Source of the DNA: Clostridiales bacterium UBA1316
GTDB taxonomy: Bacteria; Bacillota; Clostridia; Oscillospirales; Oscillospiraceae
Length of the DNA stretch: 11,766 nucleotides
Assembly: GCA_002307055.1 (NCBI GenBank)
Contig: DBTM01000025.1
Span: 1-11,766, forward strand
Direction of reading: 5' to 3'
Part shown: in pieces, positions 1-5,112 of the stretch
Position numbering within the stretch: position 1 is the stretch's first letter
Layout of the letters: every line of letters begins with the position of its first letter
Notes under the pieces: model-generated
Database searches by the model: none
Told to the model about the DNA's origin: nothing
Seen by the model: the letters and a program-made list of their open reading frames with translations, nothing else
Position numbers and translations under genes: made by a program

Positions 1-1277
1 AATATGATGAACTCATCTCCGCCGAGCCGCGCCAGAACAGCCCCGCATTTATTCCATTGCATCAGCCTTTTTGATATCTCAATGATGACCTTATCGCCGA
101 CATCATGGCCATAACTGTCATTGATTGTTTTAAACCTGTCTAAGTCAAACTGGACGGCAGTGAGCGTTTCACCCTCATGGCGGCGCGTTATCGCTTCCTC
201 AAGGATACGGGAAAAATACCGCCTGTTATAAAGCTCTGTCAGCGTGTCCTCATTTGCTTGAACAGTCAGCTCGCGGAGCTGCTCATTTATTCGTTTTTCC
301 AGATTCGCGTTTATAGACAGCTCGTTCTCCAAAAGTCTTTCATTCTCGCAGGCTAGCTGTATATACTGAACGGAAGCGTGATAAAGCGCAATTATTCCGG
401 CGAAAATGAACAAGTCAATGAAGTAAAATCCTTCATGGATAATTGAAATTATGGGGAATACCAAGAAATACGGCCATAGGCTTTTGCCGACATCCTGAGA
501 CGCTGCCGGGTCAAGAAACGCACCGTTCACCAATGTTTTCCACAGCGCGCCAGAAGCGACGAACACCAACGAGAAGACATAGAGCACATCGGCAATGGAG
601 CCCGAATAGTAAATACCCCGATATATAAAGTAATAATACACTAAGCCTGTTGAAAAAAACAAAAAAATGCCCGTTCTGATGAAACGTATGTATATCGGTA
701 TATATTTCATCAAGCTCGCTTTGAATATAATCAGCATTTCTATGATAATGACTAAATCAAAGAAAACGGCCACAGCTGTTATTATACTTCTGCTTGTTAA
801 AAATTCTATCGAATTATCACCTTTATTAAGAAAAACAATCCAAAAAAACAGTCCGCCTAATATGACAATTGCCAGTGACTCGACTGAATTTTTTATCAGC
901 TTCCATTTACTGTAACGGCAATAGCCAATATATACCGTGCCAATGCCGATGATGATATTGGCAAAAATATATCCCAGTGAAATCAGTACATTCTGCGAGG
1001 GGTTTTTCCCAATACTGAGGTTGATAATCCAGAAATCATCAGAAATCATCCAGACAAAACATCCGAACGAATAGAACAGCAGCGCCAGATTTACGGTCTG
1101 CCCGCGGTCAGACTTGGTATATGCGTATATTAAAACACAGCCCGATATACCGATAATTACAGGAGACAAAAACGCGCCTAATATGGATAATTTTATGATG
1201 AGTGAGTAGACATATACCCCTGCCAGAACGGCTATAAGTATGATAAAGGTCAAAAAAACGGATTTCGTCTTCGGCAA
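1..1277 (-). CDS. Membrane-bound diguanylate cyclase (GGDEF), 3' end outside window
   Basis: Likely makes cyclic di-GMP from two GTP at the inner face of the membrane. I read 425 complete codons in one open frame to the window edge. The start is TTG at 1277-1275, 9 bases after a perfect AGGAGG (1292-1287); no in-frame ATG lies nearby. Residues 1 to about 290 form roughly eight or nine hydrophobic helices with no recognised sensor fold. A charged, probably coiled-coil linker follows (about 295-340), then the GGDEF domain opening with DTLTELYNRRYF at 344. The metal-binding FDLDRFK lies near 377-383 and an intact GGDEF at 419-423. The inhibitory RxxD site expected nine residues before GGDEF reads KCGA, so classical product inhibition is probably absent. 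The protein continues past position 1; whether an EAL or other domain follows is unknown. A possible promoter lies at 1333-1362. Confidence 0.93.
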   Translation of the reverse strand, partial: MPKTKSVFLTFIILIAVLAGVYVYSLIIKLSILGAFLSPVIIGISGCVLIYAYTKSDRGQTVNLALLFYSFGCFVWMISDDFWIINLSIGKNPSQNVLISLGYIFANIIIGIGTVYIGYCRYSKWKLIKNSVESLAIVILGGLFFWIVFLNKGDNSIEFLTSRSIITAVAVFFDLVIIIEMLIIFKASLMKYIPIYIRFIRTGIFLFFSTGLVYYYFIYRGIYYSGSIADVLYVFSLVFVASGALWKTLVNGAFLDPAASQDVGKSLWPYFLVFPIISIIHEGFYFIDLFIFAGIIALYHASVQYIQLACENERLLENELSINANLEKRINEQLRELTVQANEDTLTELYNRRYFSRILEEAITRRHEGETLTAVQFDLDRFKTINDSYGHDVGDKVIIEISKRLMQWNKCGAVLARLGGDEFII

Positions 1278-1332
1278 AATATTTGGCCTCCTGGTTAAGT
1301 CATATATCCTTTTATCGAAACAATCTGCTTAC

Positions 1333-1362
1333 ATTTTAGTAAAATATTGATATAAAGACCAA
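1333..1362 (-). promoter_or_regulatory. Possible promoter of the diguanylate cyclase gene at 1-1277
   Basis: On the minus strand a TAAAAT -10 (1338-1333) lies 18 bases from a weak TTGGTC -35 (1362-1357). The -10 matches well and the -35 matches only its first three bases. It sits about 40 bases upstream of the ribosome binding site. Tentative. Confidence 0.3.
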
Positions 1363-1368
1363 TTCAAC

Positions 1369-1396
1369 CGAACGGCTGATAGTATCGTGCCGTTCG
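1369..1396. repeat. 8-bp inverted repeat between the sanA-like gene and the cyclase gene
   Basis: CGAACGGC (1369-1376) and GCCGTTCG (1389-1396) are perfect complements with a 12-base spacer. It lies downstream of the sanA-like stop at 1485 and just upstream of the possible cyclase promoter. No strong T-tract follows on either strand. It could be a weak terminator for the sanA-like gene or a binding site for a regulator of the cyclase gene. Confidence 0.5.
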
Positions 1397-1484
1397 TTGG
1401 GAGCTGGCGCTTCGTCTATGGATTCAAGAAGATACTGCACGATTCAGGCGAGATGAAATAGGCGCATTTATCCTGCAGATTTTA

Positions 1485-2192
1485 TTAATCCGTCACATCG
1501 CCATTTCCGTTAACCGGAATAACATCGCCTAAAAATGTCGGCGAAGGCTTAAAAATGCAGTAAAAAACATCCTTGGCGCGCGCAATAATTTCCCTGACAT
1601 CGCGTATAGTCTGGCCCGCATACGGCCTCGGGTCAGAAACAACGCCGTACGCGTCAAGCCCCAGTGCCTGCGCAATATAAAGTGCTCTGTACATATGATA
1701 ATTCTGTGTGACGATAACGATTTTTTTGGCAGCAAATACGTCACGCGCACGGTACATGCTTTCATAAGTTGAAAAACCGGCATGATCCTGAAAAACATTC
1801 TCAGACGGTATACCATTTTTTATTGCGAAATCTTTCATTACCTTCACTTCATTATAATTAATCTTACTGTTGTCGCCGCTCATTAGGATTCTGTCCGATA
1901 CCCCCAGCTTATACAAATTGATACCCTCAAGGAGCCGGTCCTCAAGCATGCTGCTTGGGTATTTATTCGCGTAGACACCGGCACCGAGGATGAGAATACA
2001 ATCGATGTCTTTAAGGCTGGACGCTTCAGCTTCTGTAATAATTCTTTGACTGCCCTGATTTACAACAATTCTGTTTAAAACAATCATTATCGCCATACCG
2101 ATTATAACGATAAGAAGCAAAACGGAAATCACTTGAGTCAATAACCCCATTTTATTTTTAACCGATTTCGTTTTCTCTATATGTTTTGGCAT
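1485..2192 (-). CDS. SanA/YdcF-family (DUF218) membrane-anchored protein
   Basis: A 235-residue protein of the DUF218 family, which includes Escherichia coli SanA, ElyC and YdcF. SanA and ElyC affect envelope permeability and peptidoglycan or lipid-carrier metabolism; the biochemical reaction is not settled. A short basic N-terminus and one membrane helix (about 17-40) would place the rest outside the cytoplasm. Family hallmarks seen are a hydrophobic strand ending in LGAG (69-72), an MSGD turn (104-107), the STYES segment (141-145) and VTQNYHMYRA (161-170), whose Tyr-His resembles the conserved family motif. Length is normal for the family. The ATG at 2192-2190 follows an AGGT ribosome binding site (2200-2197). 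A 19-bp hairpin lies immediately upstream of that site, so expression may be controlled by it or depend on read-through. The exact family member cannot be decided. Confidence 0.88.
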   Translation of the reverse strand: MPKHIEKTKSVKNKMGLLTQVISVLLLIVIIGMAIMIVLNRIVVNQGSQRIITEAEASSLKDIDCILILGAGVYANKYPSSMLEDRLLEGINLYKLGVSDRILMSGDNSKINYNEVKVMKDFAIKNGIPSENVFQDHAGFSTYESMYRARDVFAAKKIVIVTQNYHMYRALYIAQALGLDAYGVVSDPRPYAGQTIRDVREIIARAKDVFYCIFKPSPTFLGDVIPVNGNGDVTD

Positions 2193-2205
2193 AGTTACCT
2201 CGTTA

Positions 2206-2246
2206 ACTAATAAATAAACAGGGCTTCGCCCTGTTTATTTATTAGT
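2206..2246. terminator. 19-bp perfect hairpin, bidirectional terminator or leader attenuator
   Basis: Bases 2206-2224 pair perfectly with 2228-2246 around a three-base loop. The core ACAGGGC/GCCCTGT is followed in both directions by a T-rich arm (TTATTTATTAG), the form of an intrinsic terminator. On the minus strand it ends the zinc-ribbon transcript but also stands 13 bases before the sanA-like start codon. There is almost no room for a promoter between hairpin and ribosome binding site. Confidence 0.82.
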
Positions 2247-2381
2247 ATCTGCCATTATTTTTTATACAGTGTGAAGGTGTCTTGCTTTCACCGTTCTGCA
2301 TCCTGAATTTGGAACAAAACATCAAAAGTGCCTCATTCTATAGGTCTTTTTTGGGTAACACATTGACCGCGCGCCTATCCT

Positions 2382-2849
2382 TTATTCCGTCTTGGTACCG
2401 CAGCTTGAGCAGAACAGCACACCGGAAGCCAGCTGTGTCCCGCAATTGGCACAGACTTTACCAGCAGCTGGTGCTGTTACTTCTGCAATCGGCGGTTCGG
2501 CAAGCTTTGTGCCGCAGGACACGCAGAATAACGCGCCGTCTTTCATCTCAGCGCCGCAATTTGGGCAGGACTCAATCCCCTTGAGCTTATCGATCTGCTC
2601 CTCGTATTCTTCTATTTTTTGTTTTGACGCTTTGATAGCTGTTACAAACTCAGCAAGGTTAGAGTCAGGCAGTTCACTGAATAATTCAAAATATTTTTCG
2701 CCAAGCTTGCTGAAGTTCTCGCTGATATCTTTCTTTTCTCCGGAAATCTGAGAGTTGAGCTTTGTTGTTTCTGCCATAATCTTAGTTTTTTTGATTGCAT
2801 CCTGACTTGTTTGAGATACTTTCTTGCCGAGATCCTCAAAAAATGCCAT
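2382..2849 (-). CDS. Coiled-coil protein with two C-terminal zinc ribbons
   Basis: A 155-residue soluble protein of unknown function. The N-terminal 90 residues are charged and helical, probably a coiled coil. The C-terminus holds two zinc ribbons with identical spacing: C95, C98, C109, C112 and C133, C136, C147, C150, each CxxCG-x10-CxxCG, joined by an Ala/Pro-rich linker (about 117-131). Such paired ribbons are common in Firmicutes proteins of unknown role and may bind protein or nucleic acid; I cannot choose. The ATG at 2849 has an AAAGGA ribosome binding site about 10 bases upstream. A good sigma-A promoter lies at 2966-2994 and the hairpin at 2206-2246 is a suitable terminator, so it looks monocistronic. 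No signal peptide or membrane helix is present. Confidence 0.85.
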   Translation of the reverse strand: MAFFEDLGKKVSQTSQDAIKKTKIMAETTKLNSQISGEKKDISENFSKLGEKYFELFSELPDSNLAEFVTAIKASKQKIEEYEEQIDKLKGIESCPNCGAEMKDGALFCVSCGTKLAEPPIAEVTAPAAGKVCANCGTQLASGVLFCSSCGTKTE

Positions 2850-2965
2850 TTTTATTCATCCTTTCTTTCTGGTATCTGAAATTTTAAGTAAATTTCAAAT
2901 TACTACGATATATTAATTAATTAATTACTGTTCCTAACACGGTAATTTATTCCTGTTATCAATTG

Positions 2966-2994
2966 ATTCTAACATAATCAAATTGAATTTTCAA
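2966..2994 (-). promoter_or_regulatory. Sigma-A-type promoter of the zinc-ribbon gene
   Basis: On the minus strand TTGAAA (2994-2989) and TAGAAT (2971-2966) are separated by exactly 17 bases, each one mismatch from consensus. The start codon lies about 115 bases downstream, leaving an AT-rich leader. Two exact copies of TCAATTGATT (2959-2968 and 2991-3000, 32 bases apart) overlap the -10 and -35 and could be operator half-sites. Confidence 0.65.
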
Positions 2995-3000
2995 TTGATT

Positions 3001-3320
3001 TGTATGTAAAACAGTCATGGATAATGAGCACGGCGCTCGGTAGATATATGGTATATTTTACTATTGAATAATTTCTTGTATTTATATCATACTATAAATG
3101 GACACGTTAGTATTCGTTAAGATTTCTTAATGAATCGGTGTCATAAAAGAATATCGTCAAGCAGGTTTTTAGTCATAAAAAACTGGGAGATGATTAAGTT
3201 GGATAGCGTCAAATGGCCCAATTTTATTCGGGCAGTTATTCATTGAAGCTCGTATAGTGGGCAAGAAGTTTAAAGACAAACATTATTTCTCGCAATAAAG
3301 CTAAACACAGGCTTGGAAAG
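3001..3320. other. 320-base region with no recognisable gene; one possible 18-codon ORF
   Basis: No convincing coding gene is visible on either strand. On the plus strand it contains a 10-bp hairpin with one G-T pair (3112-3121 with 3126-3135, loop ATTT). There is also an 18-codon ORF at 3190-3246 (MIKLDSVKWPNFIRAVIH); GGGAG abuts its ATG and is better spaced for the TTG at 3199. The hairpin at 3321-3346 follows on the same strand. This could be a small transcript or eroded sequence; no clear promoter was found. Confidence 0.4.
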
Positions 3321-3346
3321 ACAGGGATTCTTCATAGAATCCCTGT
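3321..3346 (+). terminator. Hairpin with pyrimidine-rich tail, possible plus-strand terminator
   Basis: ACAGGGATTCT (3321-3331) pairs perfectly with AGAATCCCTGT (3336-3346) over a TCAT loop and is followed by TCTTTC. The tail is weaker than in most terminators of this window. No clear plus-strand gene precedes it, so it may end a small RNA or back up the superoxide reductase terminator from the other strand. Confidence 0.5.
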
Positions 3347-3381
3347 TCTTTCATCTCCGCATGGCAGGCGATTGTGAAAAC

Positions 3382-3409
3382 ACAGCGGAGCTCGAACGAG
3401 CTCCGCTGT
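3382..3409 (-). terminator. Rho-independent terminator of the superoxide reductase gene
   Basis: A 13-bp perfect stem, ACAGCGGAGCTCG with its complement (3382-3394 and 3397-3409), begins 8 bases after the stop codon at 3417. On the minus strand it is followed by GTTTTC. The stem is GC-rich, so it is a convincing terminator for this single gene. Confidence 0.8.
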
Positions 3410-3416
3410 TGCGATT

Positions 3417-3800
3417 TTAGAATTCTGTACTCCAGAGACCGTGGATGTTGCAATAGGCATACGCCGCGACCGGTTGATCATTAACGATTCTGAATACCGC
3501 CTCAGGGGTGTCGCCGGGTTTGAAGCACTTGCGCTGGCCGCCCTTTCCCGTCTGCAGGTAAACCCACATAATATAATGCTCCTCCGTCATCGGGTGCGGA
3601 ACCGAGCCGACCTTGACGGTTACCTTATCGCCATCGACTGTGGCGACCGGGACATGCTTTTCACGGCTGGCATCAACGGTATTCGGTTTGAGCTCCGACA
3701 TTTCTTCGCCGCAGCATATAATTGGTACTCCGGATGAATGGATCAGACCGATAAGGTTCCCGCAATGCCTGCAAATATAAAAACGTGTTTCACAATTCAT
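3417..3800 (-). CDS. dfx: Desulfoferrodoxin (two-iron superoxide reductase)
   Basis: Reduces superoxide to hydrogen peroxide in the cytoplasm without making oxygen, a typical defence of anaerobes; electrons normally come from rubredoxin. The 127-residue protein has the complete two-domain family layout. The N-terminal desulforedoxin iron site is C10, C13, C29 and C30. The catalytic iron ligands are H49 (in EKHVPV), H69 (PHPM), H75 (EEHYI), C117 and H120 (YCNIHG), with the conserved E47-K48 pair beside the active site. Every ligand is present, so the enzyme should be functional. The ATG at 3800 follows AGAGG at 5 bases. It appears monocistronic, with its own terminator at 3382-3409; no rubredoxin or rubrerythrin gene is next to it. 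A palindrome 36-52 bases upstream of the start (3837-3852) could bind a Fur/PerR-type regulator. Confidence 0.96.
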   Translation of the reverse strand: MNCETRFYICRHCGNLIGLIHSSGVPIICCGEEMSELKPNTVDASREKHVPVATVDGDKVTVKVGSVPHPMTEEHYIMWVYLQTGKGGQRKCFKPGDTPEAVFRIVNDQPVAAYAYCNIHGLWSTEF

Positions 3801-3836
3801 TATAACCTCTTTCTGCCGCTGGACCGGCTGTTTGAT

Positions 3837-3852
3837 ATGATAACCTTATCAT
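3837..3852. promoter_or_regulatory. Palindrome upstream of superoxide reductase, possible PerR/Fur-type operator
   Basis: ATGATAA-CC-TTATCAT is a perfect 7-2-7 palindrome, resembling the TGATAAT/ATTATCA arms of Fur-family boxes but with a two-base rather than one-base centre. It lies between the start codon and the next gene's terminator. Superoxide reductase genes of clostridia are known PerR targets; that this site is one is inference. Confidence 0.5.
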
Positions 3853-3963
3853 GCTCAGACAATAAGTCATATATCCCATTTTTTCTGCAATTATCAGGAG
3901 TTTAACTGCTGTCAGAATACCATATACTGCCGAAAGACGCAATATCCCTATCGGCAAATAGAA

Positions 3964-3993
3964 ACGAGCCGGCTTTAAATCCGGCCGGCTCGT
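3964..3993 (-). terminator. Rho-independent terminator of the 165-residue hypothetical gene
   Basis: ACGAGCCGGC (3964-3973) pairs perfectly with GCCGGCTCGT (3984-3993). On the minus strand the stem is followed by TTTCTATTT. It begins about 34 bases after the stop codon at 4027, a normal distance. Confidence 0.8.
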
Positions 3994-4026
3994 TGATGTT
4001 GATTATAATTTTTAAAGGACATTCAG

Positions 4027-4524
4027 CTAAAATACCGCTTCTCGTCTCATAAGGGGATAGGCATTGCTGCAGCCGCAGAACACTTCCCTGCATCGCACCT
4101 GCTGCCGGTGAATCGGAAAATGATACTCAAAATCGTACTTGGCATATGTAATCGATTGAATTAACCCTGCGGTTACGCTTAAATCGATATCCTTTTTCGC
4201 CTCATTGTCTCTGATGTATACCACATCAAAGCGAGCGGCCAGCTTCTTTAAGAGTCTTATCATTTCGCTAGCAATTCTGACATTATTCGATTTGGCAAAA
4301 CGTATATTCAGTATAATTTTATCCGACGGTGAAAACCTCGTATTGACGTGGTTGACATCATTGAGAACCAGGTCCAGGACGCCGTACTCCGTCACCAGCT
4401 CCATCGTTGTTGTATTGCCGAATTTCTCTACGAGTACAGCGCCGTTTGCTATGAGCTCCTCCGTCATATCATTCACTGAGAGAGCCTGAAATTTCGCTGT
4501 CAGTTTATATGCCTCATAACCCAT
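4027..4524 (-). CDS. Hypothetical 165-residue protein, family not recognised
   Basis: I do not recognise this protein. The reading frame is supported by a strong GGGGAG ribosome binding site 10 bases before the ATG at 4524, by a good terminator at 3964-3993, and by normal residue composition. It has no signal peptide or membrane helix. The sequence alternates likely beta strands (KFQALSVND, TTTMELVTEYGVLDLVLNDVN, KIILNIRF) with one helix near 83-99 (RIASEMIRLLKKLAARF). The last 35 residues carry a Tyr/Phe/His-rich stretch and three cysteines, C145, C150 and C152. C150-x-C152 lies close to the end and might bind a metal or be redox-active, but there are too few ligands to claim a site. It is flanked by the superoxide reductase gene and a long intergenic region; no function follows from context. 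Confidence 0.72.
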   Translation of the reverse strand: MGYEAYKLTAKFQALSVNDMTEELIANGAVLVEKFGNTTTMELVTEYGVLDLVLNDVNHVNTRFSPSDKIILNIRFAKSNNVRIASEMIRLLKKLAARFDVVYIRDNEAKKDIDLSVTAGLIQSITYAKYDFEYHFPIHRQQVRCREVFCGCSNAYPLMRREAVF

Positions 4525-4555
4525 AAAAAATTCTCTCCCCTTTATTTTGTCAGCT

Positions 4556-4581
4556 ATGCATTTTCAAGTCATAAAATGCAT
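4556..4581. repeat. 9-bp inverted repeat upstream of the hypothetical gene
   Basis: ATGCATTTT (4556-4564) and AAAATGCAT (4573-4581) are perfect complements with 8 bases between them, giving centres 17 bases apart. It lies 32-57 bases upstream of the start codon at 4524, where a promoter or operator for that gene would be expected. No T-tract follows, so an operator is likelier than a terminator. Confidence 0.45.
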
Positions 4582-4843
4582 TATTGTTCATTTAAACGTC
4601 TTTTCGCTTATGACAACAGGGAAATATATCACTATTTGCGTGTTAAATAATTGGCAAACTCTGCTTCGTATGTACAAAACCGCCGAATACATCCACCTCG
4701 ATAGTTGTAGTATTATCTGCGTAATTCTTTATCGCTCAATAATACTACTTGATTAAATTTTTAACAATCTTATTATAAATCCGGAATTTCATTTTGTATA
4801 TATACATTTTACAAATTTTTGAAAGATTTTACTGGTTCATTTG

Positions 4844-4870
4844 TACAATAACTACGCTTTCAGCCGATAA
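4844..4870 (+). promoter_or_regulatory. Possible sigma-D (motility-type) promoter upstream of the cyclase gene
   Basis: TACA (4844-4847), 15 bases, then GCCGATAA (4863-4870) resembles the sigma-D consensus TAAA-N15-GCCGATAT with two mismatches. An overlapping sigma-A reading is also possible: TTGAAA (4819-4824) and TACAAT (4844-4849) with a long 19-base spacer. Either would give a leader of more than 200 bases before the start at 5113. Confidence 0.35.
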
Positions 4871-4880
4871 TACATCATAA

Positions 4881-5004
4881 TATAAGAGCTAACCTGTTTA
4901 ATCGGTCAGCTCATATAACCGTACGTTAAATGATTTTATGAGTCTTCTGTGCTCATTAAGGCGTCGTGTGACATATAACGAAAAAAGTTATGTAAGTGAG
5001 CACA
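4881..5004 (+). promoter_or_regulatory. Two consecutive inverted repeats, possible structured leader of the cyclase mRNA
   Basis: First element: TATAAGAGCTAACC (4881-4894) pairs with 4904-4917 apart from two mismatches. Second element: TGTGCTCA (4948-4955) pairs perfectly with TGAGCACA (4997-5004), enclosing 41 bases that contain a small hairpin (ATAAC at 4975-4979 with GTTAT at 4987-4991). Neither is followed by a T-tract. I do not see the conserved core of the known c-di-GMP riboswitches. A new cis-acting RNA or protein-binding sites are both possible. Confidence 0.35.
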
Positions 5005-5112
5005 AGTAAATAACAATATTTTTGTAATAGTTAATAATAAACAAGCGCATTAAAGTTACGATGTATTATTATGTGACTAATTAACATATCAATAAAACGC
5101 AAAGGAATACAT

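Larger units (their letters stand above)
4525..5112. other. 588-base divergent intergenic region, no gene seen
   Basis: AT-rich DNA between the minus-strand hypothetical gene and the plus-strand cyclase. The only longer open frame on the plus strand (4547-4756) has atypical residue composition and no ribosome binding site, so I do not call it. The region holds an inverted repeat near the hypothetical gene (4556-4581), a possible promoter at 4844-4870, and two RNA-like inverted repeats (4881-4917 and 4948-5004) ahead of the cyclase gene. Confidence 0.6.

Noticed and set aside
443..915. Plus-strand open frames opposite the left-edge gene
   Set aside because: They lie antisense to the membrane and GGDEF coding sequence, which reads continuously with family motifs; they have no supported ribosome binding sites or domains.
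1031..1050. Perfect 10-bp tandem repeat (AGAAATCATC twice)
   Set aside because: It lies inside the cyclase coding sequence and is explained by the local residues (an S-D-D-F context); two short copies are not notable.
4547..4756. 69-codon open frame in the divergent intergenic region
   Set aside because: Cysteine- and isoleucine-heavy composition typical of translated AT-rich non-coding DNA, no ribosome binding site, and it overlaps an inverted repeat near the neighbouring promoter region.
4871..5112. c-di-GMP riboswitch upstream of the cyclase
   Set aside because: The conserved GEMM-type core segments are not visible by eye; ACGCAAAGG near 5098 is too short and lacks the partner elements.
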